A stretch of 64,000 nucleotides of DNA from Natronocella acetinitrilica (GTDB lineage: Bacteria; Pseudomonadota; Gammaproteobacteria; Nitrococcales; Aquisalimonadaceae), in NCBI RefSeq assembly GCF_024170285.1, contig NZ_JALJXV010000004.1, positions 248,001 through 312,000 of the forward strand. Direction: 5' to 3'. Shown piece by piece: positions 1-8,914 of this stretch. Each line of letters opens with the position of its first letter. The first letter of the stretch is position 1. The notes beneath the pieces were generated by a model. The model had not been told where the DNA came from. It worked only from the letters and a program-made list of their open reading frames with translations, and made no database searches. The translations under genes were made by a program, and so were the position numbers.

Positions 1-2
1 CC

Positions 3-608
3 GACGAGGAATATCGGGCAAAGCCAAATGATCACTATCAGGAAAGCAAATGGGAGGGTGAGCAGGTCGCCAGAGCAGCGTTTGCCAGCGGCCTGCCCGG
101 TTGCGTGGTGCGCCCTGCCGCCATCTATGGGCCGGGTGACCGGCGCTTTCTGAAGCTGTTTCGTGCCATCAAGAGCGGTTTTTTCACCATGATCGGCTCC
201 GGGGATACCCGGTATCACATGGTCTACGTAGACGATTTGGTGGATGGGTTCGTACTCGCGGGAAGCAACCCCGCGGCACTGGGCGAAGTATTCATCACGG
301 CAGGACCGCGGGCCGCCTCCATTCGCGAAATCGTTGACCTCGTGGCTGACGTACTGCACGTCAGGCGTCCGCGATGGGCCATTCCGGTTGCACCGGTCAA
401 GGCCGCTGCTCACCTGTGCGAAGTCATGTGCCGTCCGTTCGGGATATCTCCGCCGCTGTATCCCCGACGGGTGGAATTCTTCACGATGAATCGCAGCTTC
501 ACAACGGCCAAGGCGGAGCGAATGCTCGGATACCAGCCGCGCTGGTCCCTGGAAGCGGGTATCGCTGCCACCGCGCGGGGCTACCGGGAGGCGGGCTGGA
601 TAACCTAG
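3..608 (+). CDS. NAD-dependent epimerase/dehydratase family protein, 5' end outside window
   Basis: This is the C-terminal part of an extended short-chain dehydrogenase/reductase. The frame is open from the first bases of the window. It carries a Y-x-x-x-K catalytic pair (YQESK, encoded near 45-59), followed by the VVRPAAIYGPGD segment typical of nucleotide-sugar epimerases and 3-beta-HSD-like enzymes. The N-terminal Rossmann glycine motif lies outside the window. The first in-frame start-like codon (GTG at 105) falls after the catalytic Tyr/Lys, so it is not the true start. The gene is followed 13 bases later by a membrane protein gene, which suggests a surface polysaccharide or glycolipid operon. 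The substrate cannot be told. Confidence 0.85.
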   Translation, partial: DEEYRAKPNDHYQESKWEGEQVARAAFASGLPGCVVRPAAIYGPGDRRFLKLFRAIKSGFFTMIGSGDTRYHMVYVDDLVDGFVLAGSNPAALGEVFITAGPRAASIREIVDLVADVLHVRRPRWAIPVAPVKAAAHLCEVMCRPFGISPPLYPRRVEFFTMNRSFTTAKAERMLGYQPRWSLEAGIAATARGYREAGWIT

Positions 609-621
609 CTGGTGGGCTGAC

Positions 622-1599
622 GTGCTGAAACTCGGGATACGTTTCGCAATTGCATTGCTGATCATCGGGGTTCTGGTCTGGATCGGTGATGGCATTGCAG
701 CGCACTGGGCAGTGATGTCGCAGCTCACCCCGCTGGCGGCGGTGCTTGCCCTGGTGGCCATCACCCTGGGGCGCACGGTGATGGCCTACAAGTGGTTGCG
801 ATTGATGCGCTGCTTCGGCGCCGTCATGCCTTTGTCCATTGCCACCCAGATCTACTGTGCCGCCAACATCTGGGGCCTGGTCCTGCCATCCACGCTTGGT
901 GTGGATGCGGTGCGGACCGTCTGCGCGAGCCGCGAGGGCTTGCCGGCGCGGGATGTGATCGCGTCCATCCTGGTGGAGCGGGGTATCGGATTCATCATCG
1001 GCGCGAGCCTCTGCCTGGTGTCCGTGCTCTACCTGGCAGAGCAGGCCGTGCTCGGCAGTACCTTGTACTGGACCGGCTGGTTCGCGGCCGCGTTGATTGT
1101 CGGGCTGGTGATCGGCATGTGGCTCTCGTTCTCCGAGTGGCTGCATGGGTTCGTCCACGACCGCCTGCTTCGCCGCGTGCGCGAAGGGCGCATTGCCCGA
1201 ACACTGCGTGACCTCCACAGTGCCTATCTGGCATTCCGCAGCCATCGCGGCGAACTTCTCCTGTTCCTTGGTCTGACCGTGGTGGAGAACCTGGTCACCG
1301 GCGCGGCGTTCTGGCTGATCGCCTGGGGCCTCGGCGTTTCGGTGGGTCTGGTGGATGTCCTTGCAGTGGCATTCGTGGCCAATCTTGTCTCCCGCGTGCC
1401 GATCTCCTTCGGCGGCGGGCTCGGCGTCTTCGAGGCGATGTTCGTGCTGGGGATGTCCGTGATCGGCATCCCCACGACCGAGGCGCTGTCCGTGGCGCTG
1501 CTCGGCCATCTGTTCAAGATCCTGTCATGGTTGCCCTGGTGGATCGTCTATACCCTGCGGGCGGGTCGTATCGGTGTGCCCGCCAGCGACCGCGCCTGA
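622..1599 (+). CDS. Lysylphosphatidylglycerol synthase-type transmembrane (UPF0104) family protein
   Basis: This is a 325-residue polytopic membrane protein with about seven hydrophobic segments. It contains the family's conserved RxxxSFGGGLGVFE segment (VSRVPISFGGGLGVFE near residues 262-277), typical of the flippase/synthase-like membrane domain of MprF and AglD. It has no soluble aminoacyl-transferase domain, so calling it a lysyl-PG synthase would be an overstatement. Stand-alone members often sit beside polysaccharide or glycosyl-transfer genes, which fits the epimerase 13 bases upstream. The start is GTG at 622. A lipid-linked glycan or glycolipid export or modification role is inference. 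Confidence 0.8.
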   Translation: MLKLGIRFAIALLIIGVLVWIGDGIAAHWAVMSQLTPLAAVLALVAITLGRTVMAYKWLRLMRCFGAVMPLSIATQIYCAANIWGLVLPSTLGVDAVRTVCASREGLPARDVIASILVERGIGFIIGASLCLVSVLYLAEQAVLGSTLYWTGWFAAALIVGLVIGMWLSFSEWLHGFVHDRLLRRVREGRIARTLRDLHSAYLAFRSHRGELLLFLGLTVVENLVTGAAFWLIAWGLGVSVGLVDVLAVAFVANLVSRVPISFGGGLGVFEAMFVLGMSVIGIPTTEALSVALLGHLFKILSWLPWWIVYTLRAGRIGVPASDRA

Positions 1600-1715
1600 A
1601 GCCCAAGTCCTCGGGGTGCGGCGGGGTTTGGCACCTTGCGGTTACCGAGTCGCCGATTGTAGATTGTGACCTCGCCAGCCCGTGGCGTGGATACCCGTCA
1701 GGAGGACGTTTGCGC

Positions 1716-3185
1716 ATGGATCAGCATGCCATTTCAGGGTTGTCCCCCGTAACCGAGCATTCCGCAACCTGCCTTTGTTGCAGCCCGCTCTTCAACAAAT
1801 ACACGCGCCGTATCTCTGCAGATCTCTCCCGCCGCCGAATGATGCTGGCGCTGGGGGCTTCCGTCGCAGCGGTCGGACTCGGGGTCTATCCGGCAAGTGT
1901 GCTCTCCCGCCCGCAGGAGTCGCATCCCACGGCCTTGGTGTTCACAAACATGCGGCTCTTCGACGGCAAGTCCGCCGCCCTGCGGGATGGGGTGGAGGTG
2001 ATTGTCGAGGGGGACAAGGTCACTGCAGTCCGGGATCACGGGGCTCCCCGGCCAGAGGGCGCGGAGATCATCGATGGCCGTGGCGGTGTCTTGATGCCGG
2101 GGCTGATCGACGCACATTGGCATGCGACCATGGCCGCAGTGCCCAAGATGGCGGCGCTGACGGCGGATGTCGGATACCTGCACATCGTCGCTGCCAACGA
2201 GGCCGAGCGCACGCTGATGCGCGGGTTTACCAGTGTCCGCGACGCCGCTGGTCCGGTGTTCGCGCTCAAGCGGGCGGTGGACGAGGGGCTTGTTCTGGGG
2301 CCCCGCATCTACCCCTCTGGTGCGATGATTTCGCAGACATCCGGGCATGGCGACTATCGCCTATTGCACGAACTACCGCGCTTCCCCGGCACGCCGCCCA
2401 GTCATTCAGAGGAACTCGGTGTCGGGCAGATTGCAGACGGTCGTGACGAGGTGCTTCGCCGGGTCCGGGAACAACTGATGCAGGGTGCCACGCAGATCAA
2501 GCTGGCGGCTGGAGGCGGCGTTTCCTCCGTGTACGACCCCATCGAGGTCTCCCAGTACACCGAGGATGAATTGCGCGCCGCGGTAGAGGCTGCAGAGGAC
2601 TATGGCACCTACGTGATGGTTCACGCCTACACGCCCCGGGCGATTCAGCGGGCGATACGCGCCGGCGTTCGCTGTATCGAGCATGGTCAACTCATGGATG
2701 ATGAAACTGCCGCCCTGGTGGCGGAGACGGGTACGCTCTGGAGCCTGCAGCCGTTTCTCGCCGATGAGGACGCAAACCCCATGGCCACGCAGGAACAGCG
2801 CGACAAGCAACAGCTGGTCGCCCGCGGGACCGTGCGGGCCTATGAATTAGCTCGGAAGCACGGCATTGATGTGGCCTTTGGAACCGACACCCTGTTCAAT
2901 GCCGAACTCGCTGCACGGCAGGGCCGGCAATTGGCCAAGCTGGGTCGGTTCTTTTCCAACATGGAGGTGCTGCGAATGGCGACCTCCGGCAATGCCCGCT
3001 ACCTGCAGGCCTGCGGTATCCGCGACCCTTATCCCGCGCCACTTGGTGTCATCGAAGAGGGCGCCTGGGCCGACATGCTGCTATTCAATGGCAACCCTGC
3101 GGAAAACCTGGATCTACTGGGCGAACCGGAGCGCAGCATGCGCGTTATCGTGAAGAACGGCCGTATCGTCAAGATGCAGTCCTGA
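1716..3185 (+). CDS. Tat-exported metal-dependent amidohydrolase (imidazolonepropionase/prolidase-like)
   Basis: This is a 489-residue amidohydrolase-superfamily protein. Visible motifs are the metal-binding H-x-H (DAHWHA), a probable carboxylated-lysine segment (IKLAAGGG), later histidines (HAYTPRA, CIEHG) and the terminal aspartate (FGTDT). The ATG at 1716 is chosen because AGGAGG lies at 1700-1705; the frame is open further upstream without a ribosome site. The N terminus has an unusual CLCC cluster, then a twin-arginine signal (SRRRMMLALG plus a hydrophobic stretch) at about residues 45-70, so the enzyme is probably exported folded. Relatives hydrolyse X-Pro dipeptides or act on organophosphates; the substrate here is unknown. 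It appears monocistronic, with a hairpin after the stop. Confidence 0.88.
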   Translation: MDQHAISGLSPVTEHSATCLCCSPLFNKYTRRISADLSRRRMMLALGASVAAVGLGVYPASVLSRPQESHPTALVFTNMRLFDGKSAALRDGVEVIVEGDKVTAVRDHGAPRPEGAEIIDGRGGVLMPGLIDAHWHATMAAVPKMAALTADVGYLHIVAANEAERTLMRGFTSVRDAAGPVFALKRAVDEGLVLGPRIYPSGAMISQTSGHGDYRLLHELPRFPGTPPSHSEELGVGQIADGRDEVLRRVREQLMQGATQIKLAAGGGVSSVYDPIEVSQYTEDELRAAVEAAEDYGTYVMVHAYTPRAIQRAIRAGVRCIEHGQLMDDETAALVAETGTLWSLQPFLADEDANPMATQEQRDKQQLVARGTVRAYELARKHGIDVAFGTDTLFNAELAARQGRQLAKLGRFFSNMEVLRMATSGNARYLQACGIRDPYPAPLGVIEEGAWADMLLFNGNPAENLDLLGEPERSMRVIVKNGRIVKMQS

Positions 3186-3208
3186 CCGAGATATGGCTGG
3201 CGTCAGAG

Positions 3209-3252
3209 GCGACGGCGGGCGCGACGGCCTTGCCGATCGCGCTCGCCGTCGC
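3209..3252. terminator. Long compound hairpin between convergent genes
   Basis: Outer arms GCGACGGCG (3209-3217) and CGCCGTCGC (3244-3252) pair perfectly. The inner sequence pairs further (GCGCGA with TCGCGC, CGGC with GCCG) around a CTT loop. It lies between the amidohydrolase stop and the leftward gene ending at 3262, and probably stops transcription from both sides. There is only a short T run, so termination strength is uncertain. Confidence 0.6.
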
Positions 3253-3261
3253 TTTCGCAAC

Positions 3262-3624
3262 TCACGTGGCCGCGCGGGCTTCCCGTATCGCGGGCTGGCG
3301 TGGGTCGTGCTCGCTCTGACCCATGACCGATCGGGCTGCCTGCGTAACCGGTAGCGACAAGTCCACGGCGATACCACCATCACAGGCGCCCCATGCATCT
3401 CCGGTGTCCTGCGCATTGCACATGCTTACCAGCACACCCTTGCGCAACGCAAAGTCCAGGCATTCCATTGCATCCTGAACATCAGCGCACTGCACGACCA
3501 GAACTGGTCCACGACTCCCGGCTGTGGGGAAAATGAACCGTCCTCGCACACTCATGGCGAGCCCTGCAAGGTTCACGCGAACCAGGCCACCATCCACAAC
3601 ACGGCGAACATCGACTTCCAACAT
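3262..3624 (-). CDS. Hypothetical protein (120 aa)
   Basis: I do not recognise the family. The start is set by a strong ribosome site: reading leftward, AGGAGG is followed about seven bases later by ATG at 3624, giving 120 residues starting MLEVDVRRVVDGGLV; a longer frame exists but lacks this site. The N-terminal half looks like a compact beta-rich domain (VRVNLAGLAMSVRGRFIFP, then PVLVVQCADVQDAMECLDFAL). The C terminus is polar and probably disordered. There is no signal peptide or membrane segment. It lies 93 bases downstream of the tetR-type gene on the same strand and may be co-transcribed with it. Confidence 0.6.
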   Translation of the reverse strand: MLEVDVRRVVDGGLVRVNLAGLAMSVRGRFIFPTAGSRGPVLVVQCADVQDAMECLDFALRKGVLVSMCNAQDTGDAWGACDGGIAVDLSLPVTQAARSVMGQSEHDPRQPAIREARAAT

Positions 3625-3717
3625 GACGAACCTCCTGCCCCTCGGCTTCGGCGGCTCTCTCACAAGGATTTCCGCCACCGTCTTCGGGCTTCCTCCCAAA
3701 TTCCGCTCTGCGTCTTG

Positions 3718-4341
3718 CTAGAGCGGCCCAATGGTCTCCCGGGTGTTCCTGGTCTTGGCTATGGACACGCGCGGTGCGGCGGCCAGGTAGAAGTCCAGCA
3801 TCTGGTCCAGTGGCGCCGAGTCGCGCCGCAGTCGACTGCGCAGGGCGGCACCTTCCCAACAGTTCAGCAGCAGGGTGGCCATTTCTTCCGGATCGGTGTC
3901 TGCCGGCAGATCGCCGCACTGTCTGGCATCTTCAAGAGCAATCGCGATAGATCGCCCGACTTCGGAGAAGCACCAGTCGATCTTCGCGGCAAAAACGTCG
4001 CTCACGGTGCAGAGTTCCTGCCCCAGCGCCCCCAGCATGCAGCCCAGGTGTCCATCGCGGGCGTATTTGTCCCGTGAGAGTTCAAAGAATCGGCGTGCCC
4101 GCTGCAGTGGCGGCAACGCGGCGTCATGAATGCAGGCTTCCAGACCGGCGTGCACCTCTTCCATGTAGCGGTCGACCACCTGCAGCGCAAAATCTTCCTT
4201 GCTCGTGAAGTAGTGGTAGAACGATCCGCGCGGCGTCCCCGTGGCCTTGAGAAGGTCTTGGATGCCCAGGCCGTTGTAGCCATGCCGAAGCAGCAGATCG
4301 AGCCCCGCTTCGAGTAAATGCTGTTTGGTGTCCTTGCCCAT
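3718..4341 (-). CDS. TetR/AcrR family transcriptional regulator
   Basis: This is a 207-residue repressor with a typical N-terminal TetR helix-turn-helix: LLEAGLDLLLRHGYNGLGIQDLLKATGTPRG, then SFYHYFTSKEDF (residues about 8-52). The C-terminal ligand domain has several cysteines (GCMLGALGQELC, CFSEVG, NCWEG) and resembles the LmrA/YxaF/AcuR-type C-terminal family, whose members often sense small electrophiles or unsaturated acids. A near-perfect 18-base palindrome lies 12 bases upstream of the start, so autorepression is likely. No obvious target gene is adjacent: the divergent neighbour is thrS and the downstream gene is the unknown 120-residue protein. Confidence 0.9.
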   Translation of the reverse strand: MGKDTKQHLLEAGLDLLLRHGYNGLGIQDLLKATGTPRGSFYHYFTSKEDFALQVVDRYMEEVHAGLEACIHDAALPPLQRARRFFELSRDKYARDGHLGCMLGALGQELCTVSDVFAAKIDWCFSEVGRSIAIALEDARQCGDLPADTDPEEMATLLLNCWEGAALRSRLRRDSAPLDQMLDFYLAAAPRVSIAKTRNTRETIGPL

Positions 4342-4352
4342 GAGCTGCCAAC

Positions 4353-4370
4353 TAATTGACCGGTCTATTA
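4353..4370. promoter_or_regulatory. Palindromic TetR-type operator
   Basis: TAATTGACCGGTCTATTA is an 18-base inverted repeat broken at only one symmetric pair (positions 5 and 14). It sits just upstream of the tetR-type start at 4341. The GACCGGTC core flanked by A/T resembles operators of NemR/AcuR-like TetR regulators. Binding is inferred from position and symmetry. Confidence 0.6.
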
Positions 4371-4447
4371 CAACACTAGTCCATGGCGCTGGCTCTGCAA
4401 GTTATTGAGTAGCGTCCGATGAATCGGCCATGTTTACGGTTGACGCG

Positions 4448-4475
4448 TTGACTTGCAGGGCCGACACGGTAGACT
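4448..4475 (+). promoter_or_regulatory. Candidate sigma-70 promoter for thrS
   Basis: A -35 TTGACT (4448-4453) is separated by 16 bases from a -10-like TAGACT (4470-4475). This would give a transcript leader of about 80 bases before thrS at 4562. Recognised by eye only. Confidence 0.45.
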
Positions 4476-4561
4476 GCCGCGTTCTGATTTCCGCGGCCTG
4501 CCTGACAGCGGGCTGACATGCACGTGGCCTCTCGTATGGGTCACCACTGTGGAGCAACGCC

Positions 4562-6484
4562 ATGCCAGTTATTACTCTCCCCGACGGTAGTCAGCGCAGT
4601 TACCCAGAAGCCGTTTCCATCATGCAGGTGGCCGAGGACATCGGCCCGGGGCTTGCCAAGGCGACCCTGGCCGGGCGGGTCAATGGCGAGTTGCGGGATG
4701 CCTGCGACCTGATCGACGCCGACGCCGAACTCGCGATCATCACACCGCGGGATCCCGAAGGCCTGGATATCATCCGCCACTCCTGCGCTCACATGCTTGG
4801 GCAGGCGGTGAAGCAGCTTTATCCCGAAGCGCAGATGGCCATCGGACCGGTCATCGACAATGGCTTCTACTACGACATCCGCCATGACGAGGGCTTCGAC
4901 CCCGACGACATGGAGCGGATAGAGCAGCGCATGGCCGAGTTGATCGCCCAGGAATACGACGTCATCAAGAAGGTGACGCCACGGGAGGAAGTGCTGGCCA
5001 CCTTCCGTGAGCGGGGTGAGACGTATAAGGTCAAGTTGGTGGAGGATATGCCCGAGGTGCAGGCCATGGGGCTCTATCACCACCAGGAATACGTGGACAT
5101 GTGCAAGGGCCCCCACGTACCCAACGTGCGCTTCTGCAAGGCTTTCAAGCTGACCAGCCTGGCCGGGTCCTACTGGCGCGGTGATGCCAACAACGAGATG
5201 CTGCAACGCGTCTACGGCACCGCCTGGGCCGACAAGAAGGACCTGAAGGCCTACATGAAGCGCCTGGAAGAGGCGCAGAAACGGGATCACCGCCGGATCG
5301 CCAAGGCGCAGGATCTCTTCCACCTGCAGGAAGAATCGCCGGGCATGGTGTTCTGGCATGACAAGGGCTGGCGCATCTACCTGATCCTGCAGGACTATAT
5401 CCGCCGGCTGTTGTCGCGCCATGGCTATCAGGAGGTGCACACGCCGCAGCTGGTGGACCGCAGTCTCTGGGAGAAATCAGGCCATTGGGAAAAGTTCGGC
5501 GACGATATGTTCTACACGGAGTCCGAAAAGCGGACTTATGCCGTGAAGCCGATGAATTGCCCCTGTCATGTGCAGATCTTCAACCAGGGTCTGAAGAGCT
5601 ATCGTGATCTGCCGCTGCGCATGGCGGAGTTCGGCTCCTGTCACCGCAACGAGCCCTCGGGGACGCTGCATGGCCTGATGCGGGTGCGCAACTTTGTGCA
5701 GGATGATGCCCACATCTTCTGTACCGAGGACCAGGTGCAGTCAGAGGTTTCCGATTTTATCGATCTGGTTTTCCGCGCCTACAAGGATCTGGGATTCGAT
5801 GAGGTGCTGATTGCCCTGTCGACGCGGCCTGAAAAACGGGTGGGTTCCGATGCCATCTGGGACAAGGCGGAAGAGGCGTTGGATACCGCGTTGCGTAACA
5901 AGGGCCTGGATTTTACGCTGCAGCCCGGCGAAGGGGCATTCTACGGGCCGAAGATCGAGTTCTCGTTGAAGGATTGTCTGGGGCGGGTCTGGCAGTGCGG
6001 CACGATCCAGGTTGATTTCGCCTTGCCTGGCCGCCTCGGCGCCACGTATGTGGCCGAAAGCGGCGAGCGGAAAGAGCCGGTGATGCTCCACCGTGCCATA
6101 CTGGGCTCCTTCGAGCGGTTCATCGGTATTCTCATTGAAGAACACGCCGGGGCGTTGCCTTTGTGGTTGGCGCCGGAGCAGGTTGTCGTGCTCAATATTA
6201 CCGATCGGCAGGCCAATACAGTGCGTGAAGTGGAAAAAACCTTGCGCAATCGCGGTTTTCGAGCATCTGCCGACTTGAGAAACGAAAAGATCGGCTTTAA
6301 AATTCGTGAGCACACGATTCATAGAATCCCCTACATGCTTGTCATCGGGGATCGTGAAGTCGAGACCGGTTCCGTCGCCGTTCGCACCCGCACTGGAGAA
6401 GACCTGGGGTCAATGCCCCTGGATGACTTCATTGCAAGGCTCGATGCCGAAACGCGACTCGCGACGAACATACAGGAGGATTAA
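4562..6484 (+). CDS. thrS: Threonine--tRNA ligase
   Basis: Class II aminoacyl-tRNA synthetase charging tRNA-Thr in the cytoplasm. The 640 residues match the full-length bacterial form. In order it has an N-terminal TGS domain (about 1-60), the SAD editing domain with [16 protein letters not shown] and the CKGPHV segment (about 75-225), the catalytic core (about 245-535) with class II motifs such as [10 protein letters not shown] and [15 protein letters not shown], and a C-terminal anticodon-binding domain (from about 540). It heads the conserved thrS-infC-rpmI-rplT-pheST-ihfA block and is followed closely by infC. Confidence 0.98.
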   Translation: MPVITLPDGSQRSYPEAVSIMQVAEDIGPGLAKATLAGRVNGELRDACDLIDADAELAIITPRDPEGLDIIRHSCAHMLGQAVKQLYPEAQMAIGPVIDNGFYYDIRHDEGFDPDDMERIEQRMAELIAQEYDVIKKVTPREEVLATFRERGETYKVKLVEDMPEVQAMGLYHHQEYVDMCKGPHVPNVRFCKAFKLTSLAGSYWRGDANNEMLQRVYGTAWADKKDLKAYMKRLEEAQKRDHRRIAKAQDLFHLQEESPGMVFWHDKGWRIYLILQDYIRRLLSRHGYQEVHTPQLVDRSLWEKSGHWEKFGDDMFYTESEKRTYAVKPMNCPCHVQIFNQGLKSYRDLPLRMAEFGSCHRNEPSGTLHGLMRVRNFVQDDAHIFCTEDQVQSEVSDFIDLVFRAYKDLGFDEVLIALSTRPEKRVGSDAIWDKAEEALDTALRNKGLDFTLQPGEGAFYGPKIEFSLKDCLGRVWQCGTIQVDFALPGRLGATYVAESGERKEPVMLHRAILGSFERFIGILIEEHAGALPLWLAPEQVVVLNITDRQANTVREVEKTLRNRGFRASADLRNEKIGFKIREHTIHRIPYMLVIGDREVETGSVAVRTRTGEDLGSMPLDDFIARLDAETRLATNIQED

Positions 6485-6487
6485 GGT

Positions 6488-7039
6488 ATCGCCGTGAAAA
6501 GTCGGAAGCGGGGTGGTGGCCCCTCAGCTGATGAAAAACGCATCAATGACGAAATCACCGCAGAACAGGTGCGGCTGATCGGAACTGATGGCGAACAGCT
6601 CGGGATTTTGTCCATCCAGGACGCGCTAGCGCGCGCCGAAGAAGCGGAACTTGACCTGGTTGAGATGGTGCCGGATGCCGACGTCAGCGTCTGTCGCATC
6701 ATGGATTACGGCAAGCACAAGTTCGAGCTGAGTAAAAAGCAGCAGGCGGCTCGAAAGAAACAGAAGCAGATCCAGCTCAAGGAAATCAAGTTCCGGCCCG
6801 GTACCGACGATGGTGATTACAACATCAAGGTGCGCAACCTCCGACGCTTTCTGGAGGATGGCGATCGCGGCAAGGTGACACTGCGTTTCCGTGGCCGTGA
6901 AATGGCGCACCAGGATCTGGGCCTGAAATTGTTGAATCGTGTCGAGGCGGACGTCGAGGATATCGCAACCGTGGAGCAGCGCCCGAAGATGGAAGGGCGG
7001 ACCATGGTGATGATGCTGGCGCCCAAGAAGAAGAGCTAA
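6488..7039 (+). CDS. infC: Translation initiation factor IF-3
   Basis: IF-3 binds the 30S subunit and rejects non-canonical start codons. The protein contains both family domains, with [14 protein letters not shown] and VCRIMDYGK in the N domain and [20 protein letters not shown] and [13 protein letters not shown] in the C domain. The start is unusual. AGGAGG lies at 6474-6479; the only canonical in-frame start, GTG at 6494, is 14 bases away, whereas the in-frame ATC at 6488 is 8 bases away. E. coli infC starts with AUU so that IF-3 limits its own synthesis, and AUC is discriminated in the same way. I therefore annotate ATC as the likely start ([10 protein letters not shown]), giving 183 residues. 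GTG at 6494 (181 residues) remains the alternative. Confidence 0.95.
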   Translation: MAVKSRKRGGGPSADEKRINDEITAEQVRLIGTDGEQLGILSIQDALARAEEAELDLVEMVPDADVSVCRIMDYGKHKFELSKKQQAARKKQKQIQLKEIKFRPGTDDGDYNIKVRNLRRFLEDGDRGKVTLRFRGREMAHQDLGLKLLNRVEADVEDIATVEQRPKMEGRTMVMMLAPKKKS

Positions 7040-7061
7040 GCGGCTCTTACGTGACGATCAT

Positions 7062-7093
7062 GGCCAGCCAGTGCGGCTGGCCTGCTGTTTTTA
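7062..7093 (+). terminator. Attenuator-like hairpin between infC and rpmI
   Basis: GGCCAGCC (7062-7069), loop AGTGC, GGCTGGCC (7075-7082), then TGCTGTTTTTA. The perfect 8-bp GC stem with a T run looks like an intrinsic terminator inside the operon. It may reduce or regulate expression of the L35/L20 genes relative to infC. Confidence 0.55.
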
Positions 7094-7109
7094 TGACGGG
7101 AGATTGGCA

Positions 7110-7307
7110 ATGCCGAAGATGAAGACCAACCGGGGCGCCGCCAAGCGCTTCGCTAAGACGGGTTCCGGCCGGTTCAAGCGGGGCAAGGCGTTCGCCAACC
7201 ACATCCTGACCAAGAAGGCGCAGAAGCGTAAGCGTAACCTTCGGGGCGCAACGCTTGTCGCCGAACAGGACACTGCAATGGTGCGTCGGCTGTTGCCGTA
7301 CGCGTAA
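7110..7307 (+). CDS. rpmI: 50S ribosomal protein L35
   Basis: A 65-residue, strongly basic protein with the L35 signature: [20 protein letters not shown] at the start and a C-terminal MVRRLLPYA. The ATG at 7110 is preceded by GGGAGA. Upstream in-frame codons give a longer frame, but the family start is [10 protein letters not shown]. It is followed 19 bases later by rplT, the standard arrangement. It is a structural component of the large ribosomal subunit. Confidence 0.98.
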   Translation: MPKMKTNRGAAKRFAKTGSGRFKRGKAFANHILTKKAQKRKRNLRGATLVAEQDTAMVRRLLPYA

Positions 7308-7326
7308 GTAGAACTGGGAGTTAACC

Positions 7327-7686
7327 ATGCCACGAGTCAAGCGAGGGGTGACCGCCCGGGCCCGCCACAAGAAAGTGATGGCGAAGGCCAAGGGCTATTA
7401 TGGCGCCCGAAGCCGCGTATTTCGCGTTGCCAACCAGGCTGTTATCAAGGCTGGTCAGTACGCGTATCGCGATCGGCGTCAGCGCAAGCGTCAGTTCCGC
7501 GCACTCTGGATCGTCCGCATCAATGCCGCTGCGCGGCAGTGTGGGCTTTCCTACAGCCGGTTCATCAACGGTCTGAAGAAGGCGGACATCGAACTGGACC
7601 GCAAGGTCCTGGCCGATCTGGCTGTCTATGACAAGGCTGGATTCGCCGCGCTGGCGGAGCAGGCCAAGGCCAAGCTGGCCGGCTGA
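7327..7686 (+). CDS. rplT: 50S ribosomal protein L20
   Basis: The 119-residue length is typical of L20. The sequence shows the conserved [20 protein letters not shown] start, the [28 protein letters not shown] segment and the [26 protein letters not shown]-terminal domain. L20 is an early 23S rRNA assembly protein and, in characterised bacteria, represses its own operon. GGGAG precedes the ATG at a good distance. A strong terminator follows before pheS. Confidence 0.98.
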   Translation: MPRVKRGVTARARHKKVMAKAKGYYGARSRVFRVANQAVIKAGQYAYRDRRQRKRQFRALWIVRINAAARQCGLSYSRFINGLKKADIELDRKVLADLAVYDKAGFAALAEQAKAKLAG

Positions 7687-7741
7687 ATCCGGCTCATTCG
7701 CCGAAACTCGCGGGGCCGTCAGGCCCTGGCGAACGAGGTGG

Positions 7742-7776
7742 AAAGGGGAAAGGCCGCAAACCTTTCCCCTTTTTTG
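7742..7776 (+). terminator. Intrinsic terminator or attenuator between rplT and pheS
   Basis: AAAGGGGAAAGG (7742-7753) pairs with CCTTTCCCCTTT around a short loop and is followed by a T run: a textbook terminator. Upstream (about 7697-7736) a second hairpin is possible, TTCGCC with GGCGAA and GGGCC with GGCCC inside. In E. coli the pheST leader is attenuated through a Phe-rich peptide; no such peptide is visible here. Confidence 0.8.
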
Positions 7777-7823
7777 TCTCCGGGGTCCGGGCAAATGCTG
7801 TCGCCCCTAACCAATGGTTGTGA

Positions 7824-8861
<1,038 letters not shown>

Positions 8862-8914
8862 CCGTTGTCGATGTCAGCTCCATGTCGCGGTACGAGCCCT
8901 GACGAGGATTGTGG

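Noticed and set aside
499-1509. A 336-codon minus-strand frame opposite the membrane protein at 622-1599
   Set aside because: The same mirror effect of hydrophobic codons; the plus-strand protein has clear family motifs.
4541-5440. A 299-codon minus-strand frame opposite thrS
   Set aside because: Entirely within the conserved thrS coding region and without supporting signals.
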